Below, piece after piece: positions 25,966 through 34,505 of a stretch of 64,000 bases of DNA. The stretch lies in the NCBI RefSeq assembly GCF_021129235.1, contig NZ_JAJOMA010000006.1, positions 1 through 64,000 of the forward strand. Direction: 5' to 3'. Numbering within the stretch: position 1 is the first letter of the stretch; each line of letters begins with the position of its first letter. The notes under the pieces are model-generated. The model made no database searches and had not been told where the DNA came from. It worked only from the letters and a program-made list of their open reading frames with translations. This DNA is from Kineosporia mesophila (GTDB taxonomy: Bacteria; Actinomycetota; Actinomycetes; Actinomycetales; Kineosporiaceae). Made by a program: the position numbers and the translations under genes.

Positions 25966-27570
25966 TCATTCAGCTGAACCGACGTCGAATTTGCCCACTG
26001 GTGACGCAGAGCGGCCGTGCTCGACGTCGTCCATCGTTGACTGCCCTTCTGAACGCCGGAATTCTTTCCAGCGCAAGCAGGTCCAGGCCAACACCGTCAC
26101 TACGACGGCAAGTTCCAGCCAGGGCGCCACGGACCGGCGGAAGCCCAGGGTGATCGCTTCCACCGGTTCGGACATCCCGACGACCCGGCCCGGAACATAG
26201 GCCACTACCAGCACGAACAACCGGGCGAGCAGGGCCCCGTCGAGCAGGGTCGGTGTGAGCAGCGCCAGTGGTGCCCACACCATGCTGTCGTACCACGGCA
26301 ACGAATAAGGCGTCGTCAACAGCCAGCCGACGCCGAGTGCCAGGGCCGCTCGCGCCATCGAGGCAGTCTCCGCGCCACCCGAAGCGCCACCCGAAGCGCC
26401 ACCCGAAGCGCCGGCCGGGTAATCAGCCGGGATTCCGGTCGGCACCTCCCGCATCCGACGCAGCAGGAGCAGCACGAGAACAGCCCCCAGGCCCATCGCG
26501 ACCGGCCCGATCACGTCCCGCAGACCGCTCCCGAACACCGGGTCGAGCTCGTTGGTGAGCAACCTCCAGGGCGAGGCCAGCGAGACCTGACGACTGGCCT
26601 CGTGCAGCCGGTCGTAGGTGTGAGGGCCACTCCACAGGTGGGCCGGTACCAGCACGGCCAGACCGGCGAGCGCCATCACCCCCAGGTGCCGGGCGAGCTG
26701 GGGCAACGGCCGGTGCCGCAGGCCCCAGAGGATGGCCAGGGCGAACAGCCCGATCGTGACCTTGCTGCCGACCGCCGCCCCGATGAGCAGCCCGGCCCAG
26801 ACCGGACGGGTGGACGCCAGGGCGAGGGCCCCGATCGCGAAGGCGACGGCGATCACGTCGAGATGGCCGCCGAGCACGACCTGACCCAGCAGCAGCGGGT
26901 TGAGGGTCCAGAGGACCCAGGTGCGGGCCCGGGCCTGCGGGTTCCCACGGGTCAGCCGGTCGAGGGTGAGGGCGACGGCGAGGAAGGCCAGACCGCAGAT
27001 GATCTGCCAGAACCAGACGGTGAGCCGCAGAGAGCCGTCCCCGGCCCAGGCGGCCAGAACCTGGGCGGCGGTCGAGACCGGCCCGTAGACGCTGGGGGTG
27101 TGCTGCCAGGGCGGCTGGATCGCCCCGGCGACCGGGTCGGTGCCACCGCGCCAGGTGCCCGGGTCGACCACGTAGGGATCGTCACCGGCGGCGGCGATGC
27201 GGCCGTAGGCCAGGTAGGAGAGGTGGTCGGCGGAGCCGAGCGGCGGCAGCACGGTGAGCAGGAGCACGGCGGCGCCGGCCGCGACCAGGACCGCGCGGGG
27301 TGACAGCCAGGTCAGGCCGGAGCGGACCGCGAGCAGCCCGGCCCGGATCGCGACCGCGCCGAGCCCGGCGGCGATCGCCAGGACCACGCTGACGAGGCCG
27401 GAGCCCGGGTGCAGTCCGAGGTCCCAGGACGGGTACCAGGTGGCCGGGCCCAGGCCCGGGACGGCGGCCGAGTCGCCGGCCACGGCGACTCCGGCCGGCA
27501 GCAGTACGGACAGAACACCCGCACAGCAGAAGACCAGCCCCGGGGGCGGCCGTCGCCGCGTGGATGACAC
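25966..27570 (-). CDS. Polyprenol-phosphomannose-dependent mannosyltransferase-like GT-C protein (MptB-like)
   Basis: The frame from GTG 27570 gives 534 residues with roughly 12 hydrophobic helices. Loop motifs include GSADHLSYLAYGRIAAAGDD followed by DPYVVDPGTWRGGTDPV. These resemble MptB-type alpha-1,6-mannosyltransferases, which add mannose to lipomannan outside the membrane. A short cytosolic loop near residue 390 contains three GASG repeats. No clear Shine-Dalgarno precedes the GTG, so the exact start is uncertain. It is followed 13 bp later by the tailed methyltransferase and preceded by GT2 and SEC-C genes on the same strand, consistent with an envelope glycan cluster. Confidence 0.82.
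   Translation of the reverse strand: MSSTRRRPPPGLVFCCAGVLSVLLPAGVAVAGDSAAVPGLGPATWYPSWDLGLHPGSGLVSVVLAIAAGLGAVAIRAGLLAVRSGLTWLSPRAVLVAAGAAVLLLTVLPPLGSADHLSYLAYGRIAAAGDDPYVVDPGTWRGGTDPVAGAIQPPWQHTPSVYGPVSTAAQVLAAWAGDGSLRLTVWFWQIICGLAFLAVALTLDRLTRGNPQARARTWVLWTLNPLLLGQVVLGGHLDVIAVAFAIGALALASTRPVWAGLLIGAAVGSKVTIGLFALAILWGLRHRPLPQLARHLGVMALAGLAVLVPAHLWSGPHTYDRLHEASRQVSLASPWRLLTNELDPVFGSGLRDVIGPVAMGLGAVLVLLLLRRMREVPTGIPADYPAGASGGASGGASGGAETASMARAALALGVGWLLTTPYSLPWYDSMVWAPLALLTPTLLDGALLARLFVLVVAYVPGRVVGMSEPVEAITLGFRRSVAPWLELAVVVTVLAWTCLRWKEFRRSEGQSTMDDVEHGRSASPVGKFDVGSAE
26374..26409. repeat. 12-bp in-frame tandem repeat, 3 units
   Basis: The unit gccacccgaagc occurs three times and encodes GASG repeats in a loop of the GT-C protein on the minus strand. 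Confidence 0.85.
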
Positions 27571-27686
27571 GAGGCAATCGAATCAAACCCGGCCGCGCAA
27601 AACTGCCTTTGGGCCGGTCCAGGTCGAAGCCGACCGGAGGAATTGACGGAAAGTTCAGCTCGGCGTGGCGGAACGCACACGCCCGA

Positions 27687-28472
27687 TCACCCGCCGAGAG
27701 CTTTGCGGGCCAATCGGGATGCCGGGCGGAAGATCTTGTTGATCACCGGTATCCGGCGGGTGCGGCGTTCCAGCAGGGCCAGGCCGACATCGCGGTACTG
27801 ACCGGCGCGGTGCAACTGACCGCGGAGGTCAGATCCCGTGACCCGGTGGTGTAGTTCGCAGGGCACCTCGATCACCCGGTAGCCCGCCCGGAGCACGTCG
27901 ATGGTCAGGCCGGTCTCGACCCCCCAGCCGATCGCCAGGGGCAGGGCGGAGTCGAAGGCCGCGCGGTTGATGCAGCGCGTGCCGGAGAGCGGCTGGGTCG
28001 GCGTCCACCCGGTGGCCTGCCGGATGCCCTTGCGGGCCAGGCGCACGACCTTGCCACTGCCCCCGCCCGACGTGGCCTGGGGCGGGATCAGGGAGATGGT
28101 CATGTCGGCCTCACCGGCGAGCACCGGCTCGACGATGGTCGACGTCGCGGCCGCGCTGGCCCCGAGGTCGGCGTCGATGAACAGCAGGGCACGTGGCTCG
28201 TTACTGGGAACGGCGGCGTCGAGCACCGCGGCCCGGGCCGCACCGGTCTCCATGGCCGCGGCCTTGCCCTGATTGACCTCGTGGCTGACCACCTGCGCCC
28301 CGGCTCTGACCGCGATCGCCGCGGTTCTGTCGACCGAGCCGTCGTCCACCACAATGACCAGATCGGCGCCGGGGAGCGCGAGCGCTGCCTCCACGGTCGC
28401 GGCGATCCGGTCGGCCTCATCCTTGGCCGGAATGATGACGGCGAGGCCACCAGGCACTGTCACGTCTGCCAC
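27687..28472 (-). CDS. Family 2 glycosyltransferase
   Basis: The catalytic domain opens AVIIPAKDEADRIAATVEAA. It has VIVVDDGSVDRTA (the sugar-nucleotide DDGS motif), LLFIDADLG (the metal-binding DxD) and PLSGTRCINRAAF. This is the GT-A fold of family 2 and resembles glucosyl-3-phosphoglycerate synthase or polyprenyl-phosphate transferases, using a nucleotide sugar in the cytoplasm. Possible starts are GTG 28472, 28463 or 28529; GGAGG lies closest to the two inner ones, so 28472 is a compromise. It is in the same orientation as the GT-C and SEC-C genes, and may supply the lipid-linked donor for the GT-C enzyme. That link is inference. Confidence 0.87.
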   Translation of the reverse strand: MADVTVPGGLAVIIPAKDEADRIAATVEAALALPGADLVIVVDDGSVDRTAAIAVRAGAQVVSHEVNQGKAAAMETGAARAAVLDAAVPSNEPRALLFIDADLGASAAATSTIVEPVLAGEADMTISLIPPQATSGGGSGKVVRLARKGIRQATGWTPTQPLSGTRCINRAAFDSALPLAIGWGVETGLTIDVLRAGYRVIEVPCELHHRVTGSDLRGQLHRAGQYRDVGLALLERRTRRIPVINKIFRPASRLARKALGG

Positions 28473-28560
28473 GCCTCCAGAGGCTATGGGGTGCACCAGG
28501 CCGGAGGGAATCCGGACGATGAAGCTCACACCGTCCGGATTCCCTCGCGATCAGCTGGGA

Positions 28561-29520
28561 TCAGCGCAGGGTGACCTGGCGGGACACCACGCCCGCCCGG
28601 GCACGGCGCTCGTCGGCGGTCAGCGGCTCGGTGCGGGCCATGGCCTCACGCAGCCGCTCGGAGAAGGCCACGATCGGCTTCTCCAGCTCTTCCGGCTCGG
28701 TGTCGTCGGCGAGGTCCCAGACCGGCACGATCAGGCCGCAGGCCCGGAACGAGCCGACGTACTTGGTCTCCGGCAGCAGCGCCGACTCACCCGCGGCGTG
28801 CAGGCGGGCGATGCCGTCGAGCACCTGGGTCTCGTCGTCCGGCAGCACCCAGCGCAGGTGGCGGCGAGCACCCATCTGCACCCAGTAGGCGGCCTCGACC
28901 GAGGTCAGGCGCCTGGTCGGCACGGCGGCACCGTTGGCCTGCTCCAGCGACTCGCGGACCTCCGGGGTGAGCTCGTTGTCCTGGGCGAACCAGAAGTCGA
29001 AACCCTCGTGCACCGTGACGTCGAAGCCGCCGGAGAGGTCGAGCACGTCCTGCAGACGCGGGCCCGGGCCGGGCAGGTCGCTCTCGGCGACCGGGTTGCC
29101 GGCCTCCAGCTCCCGCGCCTTCAGCAGGGCGGCGGCCAGGTCACGGCTGGCGTCGCCGGAGCCTCCGCCGGTCTGCAGCCCGAGCAGCACCGTGCCGTCG
29201 GCGCGGTGCAGTGCCGGCCAGGCCATCGGCAGGATCGAGGCGACGGTGACGGTGCCACCGCCGAACTCCTCCTGCACCGGCACGACCGCGGTCGCCGCCG
29301 GCACGATCTCACGCAGGGCGACCCAGTCACATTCCCCGGCCAGGCCCTCGAAGGGGCGCACGGCCACTTTCATCGCTTCGATCCGGGCTGCGCGCCCGTG
29401 ACACGCCTTGTACCGCTTGCCCGACCCGCACGGGCAGTCCTCGCGACCACCGACGACCGGAATGTCACCGTCGATGACGGTGGTGGCGGCGGATCCGGTT
29501 CGGCGCTGCTTCTTTCCCAT
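28561..29520 (-). CDS. DUF5926 family protein with N-terminal SEC-C zinc motif
   Basis: From ATG 29520 the product is 319 residues beginning MGKKQRRTGSAATTV. A SEC-C motif (CPCGSGKRYKACHG, residues about 29-42) binds one zinc, as in SecA tails. The remaining ~270 residues are the DUF5926 region, a family I know only as conserved and uncharacterised in actinobacteria. It has GECDWVALREIVPAATAVVP near the start and WVQMGARRHLRWVLPDDET later. The in-frame extension to 29568 has no family similarity. It is first in the minus-strand run with the glycosyltransferases. Confidence 0.88.
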   Translation of the reverse strand: MGKKQRRTGSAATTVIDGDIPVVGGREDCPCGSGKRYKACHGRAARIEAMKVAVRPFEGLAGECDWVALREIVPAATAVVPVQEEFGGGTVTVASILPMAWPALHRADGTVLLGLQTGGGSGDASRDLAAALLKARELEAGNPVAESDLPGPGPRLQDVLDLSGGFDVTVHEGFDFWFAQDNELTPEVRESLEQANGAAVPTRRLTSVEAAYWVQMGARRHLRWVLPDDETQVLDGIARLHAAGESALLPETKYVGSFRACGLIVPVWDLADDTEPEELEKPIVAFSERLREAMARTEPLTADERRARAGVVSRQVTLR

Positions 29521-29729
29521 GACCGGCGAGCCTAGCGATCCGTGGTGGCGATCAGGTCGTCTAAGCAAAGCTAGCTATGAAACTAGACAGCCGTAGACAC
29601 GTTCATCGACCACCAACTGAATGATGGACGCCAACCCGCTCACCTCGTCCGGACGCCCGGTGCACCGCCCCCGTCCGGATGCGCGAAGATGCTCCGCCGG
29701 CTCAAGCGCAAGATCACTGGGAGAAGATC

Positions 29730-30377
29730 GTGAACGGCTTGCACGACCACTGGGTCGAGATGCCGGAATGGACACCGGGACGCGAACTCTGGGCGTTCTA
29801 CCTGACCTTCGCCGAAGCGACCGACCTGCACGCGCGGATCGCCCACGACCAGGCCGCCCTGGCCCGGGTGCCCGGGCTGGACATGATCCCGCGGGCCCGG
29901 CTGCACCTGAGCGTTCAGGGCATCGCCTTCCGCGACCTGGTGCACGACGCCGAGATCGAGCGGCTGTCCCGGACCGTGGCCGCGGCGGTGGCCGGACGCC
30001 GGCTGCCCCGCCTGTACGCAGGTCCCGCGATGAACGACTACGACGCCGTCGGGCTCCCGGTCCACCCGGCGCAAGACCTGGTGGCCCTGCGCGACCTGAT
30101 TCGCCTGACCGCAGCCGACCTGATCGGTGCCGAGCGGATCTACCAGCTGCCGGAGTCCGAGGGCGGGTTCATCCCGCACATCAGCATCGCCTATGCCGAC
30201 CAGGAGATCTCCGGCGCCGATCTGGCCGCCGGGCTGGAGCGGACCAGCCCGGAGATGACCGCGATCGACGCCGGCCACCTCTCGCTGGTCGCCCTGCGCC
30301 GGGCGAACAAAGCCTGGTCGTGGGAGCGCGAGGCCCGTCTGCCGTTCGCCCAGCCCAGTCCGGTGCCGGTGAGCTAG
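29730..30377 (+). CDS. 2H-phosphoesterase (2'-5' RNA ligase-like) family protein
   Basis: GTG 29730 is preceded by GGGAG at good spacing and gives 215 residues; an upstream ATG at 29679 is possible. Two H-x-S/T motifs define the fold: RLHLSVQG near residue 75 and IPHISIAYAD near residue 150. Proteins with paired HxT/HxS motifs are 2H phosphoesterases acting on cyclic phosphates or 2'-5' linkages in RNA or nucleotides. The exact substrate is unknown. It is convergent with the GDPD gene and the two share a CTAG for their stop codons. Confidence 0.85.
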   Translation: MNGLHDHWVEMPEWTPGRELWAFYLTFAEATDLHARIAHDQAALARVPGLDMIPRARLHLSVQGIAFRDLVHDAEIERLSRTVAAAVAGRRLPRLYAGPAMNDYDAVGLPVHPAQDLVALRDLIRLTAADLIGAERIYQLPESEGGFIPHISIAYADQEISGADLAAGLERTSPEMTAIDAGHLSLVALRRANKAWSWEREARLPFAQPSPVPVS

Positions 30378-31204
30378 GCCGGGACCAGCATCGAGGCGAG
30401 GGTCTTCCTGGTCTCGGCGGGCTTGTTGGTGATCAGCACCGAGGCCCCCGCGTCCAGGCAGACCCGGATCTGCTCGGGGGTGTCGACCGTCCACACGTGC
30501 AGCTCACGCCCCCGGGCCCGGATCCGCTCACCGAAGCGCGGGTTGAGCGCCAGCATCTCCACGTCGGGCGCGATGGCCACCCCGGCGGGCACCTGGCCGT
30601 CGATCATCGCCACCGGCATCCGGCGTTCCACCAGGTAGACCAGCGGAAGAGTCGGGGCCAGCGCGTGCATGCGGCGCACGGCGAGAGCGCTGAAGCTCAT
30701 CATCCGCACCGGGGAGGGCTTCTCCGGCGTGTGCCGGTCCCAGCCGAACTCCTGCAGCAACCGGGCCAGCTTGCGCTCGACCAGGCCGCCGTAGCGGGTG
30801 GGGTGCTTGGTCTCGACCGCGATCTGGACCGGCCGGTCGAGGTCGGCGACCACCGAGAACAGCTTGCGCAGGGTCAGGAGGTGCGACCGGTCCGAGGTGT
30901 CCACCACGTCCGGGACCTCGGTGCCGTAGTCACCGTGCTCCTGCGAGAGCTTCTTCCAGGATCCCCAGTCCAGGCCCTCGAGCTGCGCGAGCTCGAGGGT
31001 GGAGACGATCCCGGTGCCATTGGAGGTCCGGTTCACGGTGCGGTCGTGCACACACACGAGGTGGCCGTCGGCGGTGAGCCGAATATCGCATTCGAGCGCG
31101 TCGGCACCTGCCTCGATGGCCTGGAGATAGGCCGCGAGCGTGTGCTCGGGCTCTCGATCACTCGCGCCACGATGTGCGACGACCTGGGGCCGTAGCGAAG
31201 TCAC
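30374..31204 (-). CDS. Glycerophosphodiester phosphodiesterase
   Basis: From GTG 31204 the product is 276 residues. The family signature starts at once: VVAHRGASDREPEHTLAAYL, then ADALECDIRLTADGHLVCVH with the catalytic His/Glu/Asp set, and VQIAVETKHPTRYGG. It hydrolyses glycerophosphodiesters to glycerol-3-phosphate and an alcohol. No signal peptide is seen, so it is probably cytosolic. The frame upstream to 31354 is not family-like. It overlaps the convergent 2H phosphoesterase gene by four bases. Confidence 0.94.
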   Translation of the reverse strand: MTSLRPQVVAHRGASDREPEHTLAAYLQAIEAGADALECDIRLTADGHLVCVHDRTVNRTSNGTGIVSTLELAQLEGLDWGSWKKLSQEHGDYGTEVPDVVDTSDRSHLLTLRKLFSVVADLDRPVQIAVETKHPTRYGGLVERKLARLLQEFGWDRHTPEKPSPVRMMSFSALAVRRMHALAPTLPLVYLVERRMPVAMIDGQVPAGVAIAPDVEMLALNPRFGERIRARGRELHVWTVDTPEQIRVCLDAGASVLITNKPAETRKTLASMLVPA

Positions 31205-31319
31205 GCAACAAATTTGCCACAAGATCGGGCTTTGCGGGGGGCGGAACCGGGCGGGTTCCCAGATGCACAGGAACTGATCGCCGCCCGTTTGCCGGATGGT
31301 CGAACTCTGTAACACCGGC

Positions 31320-31351
31320 GTTCCCGGCCGGTCTCGCGACCGGCCGGGAAC
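31320..31351. terminator. 13-bp stem hairpin downstream of YceI gene
   Basis: Arms gttcccggccggt (31320-31332) and its complement (31339-31351) surround a 6-base loop, 33 bp after the stop of the minus-strand YceI gene. Confidence 0.7.
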
Positions 31352-31383
31352 CACCGACGTGGTGAGGTGCTACCGCAAGAAGA

Positions 31384-31932
31384 TCAGGCCTTCTTGTTGG
31401 CCTCGATCTCGAGGACGAGCTTGACCTTGTCCGAGATCAGGAAGCCGCCGGTCTCCAGGGCGGTGTTCCAGCTGATGCCCCAGTCGCTGCGGTTGATCGT
31501 CGCGGTGCCGTCGAAGCCGGCCTTCTGCGTGCCCCACGGGTCGGCGGCGAGGCCGTTGAACTCCCACTTGATCTCGACGGGCTTGGCCACGCCCTTGATC
31601 GTCAGGTCGCCGACCAGGACCAGGTCGTCGCCGTCCAGCTTGGCCGAGGTGCTCTTGAACGTGATCTTCGGGTTGTTGTCCGCGTCCCAGAAGTCGGCCG
31701 AGCGCAGGTGGCCGTCACGCTGCTCGTTGCCGGTCACGATGCTGGTCGCGTCGATCTCCAGGTCGGCGCTGGAGGCCTCCGGGTTGGCGGCGTCGATGGT
31801 CGCGGTGCCGGAGAAGGTGGCGAAGTGGCCACGGGTCGTGGAGACCATGGCGTGCTTCACGGCGAAGCCGATGGTGCTGTGGCCCGGGTCGATCTCCCAG
31901 GTGCCGGTCAGCTCAGCGGGGAAGTTGCTCAT
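31384..31932 (-). CDS. YceI family lipid/isoprenoid-binding protein
   Basis: The 182-residue product from ATG 31932 has GAGGT seven bases upstream. It opens GTWEIDPGHSTIGFAVKHAM, has STTRGHFATFSGTATIDAAN, and ends with GFLISDKVKLVLEIEANKK. This is the complete YceI beta-barrel, a lipocalin-like fold that binds polyprenoid or amide lipids. There is no signal peptide, as in most actinobacterial members, which are cytosolic. It is divergent from the DUF445 gene; the 180-bp gap should hold both promoters. Confidence 0.93.
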   Translation of the reverse strand: MSNFPAELTGTWEIDPGHSTIGFAVKHAMVSTTRGHFATFSGTATIDAANPEASSADLEIDATSIVTGNEQRDGHLRSADFWDADNNPKITFKSTSAKLDGDDLVLVGDLTIKGVAKPVEIKWEFNGLAADPWGTQKAGFDGTATINRSDWGISWNTALETGGFLISDKVKLVLEIEANKKA

Positions 31933-32112
31933 CGGAAATACCTCACAGGTCGTCGGTTCGATCGGAGTGGAGCGGCGGTGCTGGTTGAACCCTAGATGAT
32001 TCAACGTTCATCTAACTACTCCACCACGGAGAAATTCCCGCACTTGGCCGAACGGTCAGGTGAAGGACACGTCGCGGACGCGCCGGAACCGATCACGCGC
32101 AAGGATCTACCC

Positions 32113-33396
32113 ATGACCGTCGCTCCTGTGCGTCCGCCGTCCTCCCCCCGGCTGGCCGGCTCGGCCGAGGCCGATGAGCGCCGCCGGGTAGCCCTGCGCC
32201 GGATGAAGACCGTCGCCACCACGTTGCTGGTGATCGCCGCGGTGATCTACGTGGCCACGCTCAAGCAGGACGGGGTGCTCGGCTTCGTCAATGCCGCGGC
32301 GGAAGCAGCCATGGTCGGCGCTCTGGCCGACTGGTTCGCGGTCACGGCTCTGTTCCGGCACCCCCTGGGCCTGCCGATCCCCCACACCGCGCTGATCCCG
32401 ACACGCAAGGATCAGATCGGCGAGAGCCTGCAGGAATTCGTGGCCGACAATTTTCTCTCCGAAGAGATCGTTCGGGAGAAAGTCGGCCAGGCTGAAGTCA
32501 CCCGGCGGATCGGGGCCTGGCTCGCCGAGCGGGAACACGCCGAGCGGGTGGGCGCTGAGCTGGCGACGGCCGGGCACGGCGTGCTCAGCGTGCTGCGCGA
32601 CGACGACGTGGCGGCGATGCTCGAGCAGGTCGTGGTGCCGCGCGCCGCCGACATCCCGGTGAGCCCGCTGGCCGGTGGCCTGCTCGACGGGATCCTCGAC
32701 GACGGCGCCCACCGCCGGCTGGTCGACCTGCTGGTGGACGAGGGCCGCTCCTGGCTGGAGATCAACCAGGAACGAATCATGCTGCTGGTCACCGAACAGG
32801 CGCCGGGCTGGACCCCGCAGTGGGTGGACAACCGCATCGCCCGCCGCGTCTACGACGAGATGTACCGCTGGCTCAGCGAGATCTCCGCCGACCAGCAGCA
32901 CCCGGCCCGCCAGGCTCTGGACGACCTGCTGCGCCGGCTGGCCCGCGACCTGCGCTCCGACCCCGGGACCCAGGCCCGGTTCGAGGCGATCAAGATCCGC
33001 CTGCTCGAGCACCCGGAGCTACGCAAGGCCACGATCGCGCTCTGGTCGACCGTGCGCCGCATGCTGCTCGAGGCCCTCGCCGACCCGGTCGGTGAGCTGC
33101 GCCGCCGCATCGTCGACGCGCTGGCCGACCTCGGCGTGCGCCTCTCCACCGACCGGGAGCTCCAGGCCCGCCTCGACACCTACGCGCAGGACGTCGTCGG
33201 CTACGTCGTCCGCAATTACGCGGACGAACTGGCCACGGTGATCAGCGAGACCGTGAAGCGGTGGGACGCGGTCGACGCCTCACGGCGCATCGAACTCCAC
33301 GTGGGCCGCGACCTCCAGTTCATCCGGATCAACGGCACGGTGGTCGGTGCCCTGGCCGGCGTGGCGATTCACACCTTCACCATCCTGATCTCGTAA
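32113..33396 (+). CDS. DUF445 family membrane-anchored protein
   Basis: ATG 32113 has AAGGA seven bases upstream and gives 427 residues. One helix near residues 38-56 (TTLLVIAAVIYVATL) is followed by VNAAAEAAMVGALADWFAVT and ALFRHPLGLPIPHTALIPTR, the DUF445 (YheB/YjiN-like) signature. A long helical body and a C-terminal hydrophobic hairpin (INGTVVGALAGVAIHTFTI) complete the family pattern. Function in the family is unknown beyond membrane association. The TAA stop is the first unit of a tandem repeat. Confidence 0.92.
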   Translation: MTVAPVRPPSSPRLAGSAEADERRRVALRRMKTVATTLLVIAAVIYVATLKQDGVLGFVNAAAEAAMVGALADWFAVTALFRHPLGLPIPHTALIPTRKDQIGESLQEFVADNFLSEEIVREKVGQAEVTRRIGAWLAEREHAERVGAELATAGHGVLSVLRDDDVAAMLEQVVVPRAADIPVSPLAGGLLDGILDDGAHRRLVDLLVDEGRSWLEINQERIMLLVTEQAPGWTPQWVDNRIARRVYDEMYRWLSEISADQQHPARQALDDLLRRLARDLRSDPGTQARFEAIKIRLLEHPELRKATIALWSTVRRMLLEALADPVGELRRRIVDALADLGVRLSTDRELQARLDTYAQDVVGYVVRNYADELATVISETVKRWDAVDASRRIELHVGRDLQFIRINGTVVGALAGVAIHTFTILIS

Positions 33397-33438
33397 AGCA
33401 GCTAAAGCAGCTAAAGCAGCTAAAGCAGCTAAAGCAGC
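33394..33438. repeat. 9-bp tandem repeat, 5 units, spanning two stop codons
   Basis: The unit taaagcagc is repeated five times between convergent genes. The first unit supplies the TAA of DUF445; a CTA within the array supplies the TAG of the minus-strand oxidoreductase. Confidence 0.9.
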
Positions 33439-34499
33439 TGCACCACACCACTCCCGATCGACGCATAACCCGCAGCCACCACCCGGGAGGTCTGGACCGC
33501 GTCCTCTGCTGTGGTGGGAGCCGTTGCCTCACCGGCTATCTCACGCAACAAGGCACGCATCGGCCCGGCGAAGGCGTGCGGCGTCCAGCGGGTGCTCACC
33601 GGATAGGGCAGCCAGCCGTCGGTGGGCAGCACGCGACTGCTGAACTCCAGGGTGACGGGCTCGGCCCGCAGGTCGACGCGGATCGAGCCTTGTGCACCGT
33701 CGATGCGCATCCGGGCCCACCGGTCGCCGGTGGTGTTCTCGTGGTCGACGGCCACCAGGGCCCGGGCTCCGGAGGCGAAGGTCATGGTGGTGGTCGTGCG
33801 AGTCTCTCCGGTCACGCTCTGGCCCGGGCGGCGGCCGGCCACGCAGTACACCGTGGACGGGCTCCCGAGCAGCGCGCGCACGGTGTCGAAGTAGTGGACC
33901 GAGTGGTACATCAGGTCGAGCTGAGGGGACTGCGCCAGCCCCGGCCGGTCCGGCCAGTCGGTCCTGCCGCTCACGTCGACCGTGACGGCCGTGACCTCTC
34001 CGATCCAGCCCGCCTCGGCGATCGCCCGGGCCGCGGCCATGCCCTCGCTGTACCGCATCTGGTGATTGACCACGAGCGACCGGCCGGCGACGCGCGCGGC
34101 AGCGGCCAGGTCGACGGCCTCGGCGTGCACCAGCGCCAGGGGATTCTGGGCCAGCACGTGCTTGCCCGCGGCCAGGGCGGCCCGCACGATCGGCGGCTGC
34201 TCAGTCGGCAGGACGGCGACATCCACCACCTCGATGGTGTCGTCGGCGAGAACATCCTCGAGCGTGAGGACGCGCCTCAGCCCGAACGCTGCCCGCGCGG
34301 CATCCGCGCGGGCCGGGTCCCGATCGCAGATACCCACCACCGGCAGCCCGGCCGCGGCATAGGCGGGCAGATGCCCCGCCCGGACCACGGCCCCGGCGCC
34401 GATCACGGCGATGCGCCGGTGCAGACGCCCGGGGATGGAGAGGTCACAGGCCTGGGCGATCGGCTGGAGCAGGTCGATCAACGCGGATCTCCACTTCAC
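33429..34499 (-). CDS. Gfo/Idh/MocA family oxidoreductase
   Basis: This 356-residue protein has the N-terminal Rossmann start RIAVIGAGAVVRAGHLPAYA after a ~28-residue extension. It also has VLADDTIEVVDVAVLPTEQP and AALAAGKHVLAQNPLAL, where the usual EKP motif is QNP. The C-terminal beta-sheet domain covers about 130-356. Such enzymes oxidise or reduce sugars and inositols with NAD(P). The altered QNP motif (Lys missing) may change cofactor geometry or substrate. It starts at GTG 34499, 7 bp after the AAA ATPase stop, so the two may be cotranscribed. Confidence 0.88.
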   Translation of the reverse strand: MKWRSALIDLLQPIAQACDLSIPGRLHRRIAVIGAGAVVRAGHLPAYAAAGLPVVGICDRDPARADAARAAFGLRRVLTLEDVLADDTIEVVDVAVLPTEQPPIVRAALAAGKHVLAQNPLALVHAEAVDLAAAARVAGRSLVVNHQMRYSEGMAAARAIAEAGWIGEVTAVTVDVSGRTDWPDRPGLAQSPQLDLMYHSVHYFDTVRALLGSPSTVYCVAGRRPGQSVTGETRTTTTMTFASGARALVAVDHENTTGDRWARMRIDGAQGSIRVDLRAEPVTLEFSSRVLPTDGWLPYPVSTRWTPHAFAGPMRALLREIAGEATAPTTAEDAVQTSRVVAAGYASIGSGVVQLL

Positions 34500-34505
34500 T
34501 GAGTG

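Noticed and set aside
33394-33438. CRISPR-like repeats
   Set aside because: Nine-base units are contiguous without spacers; simple tandem repeat.
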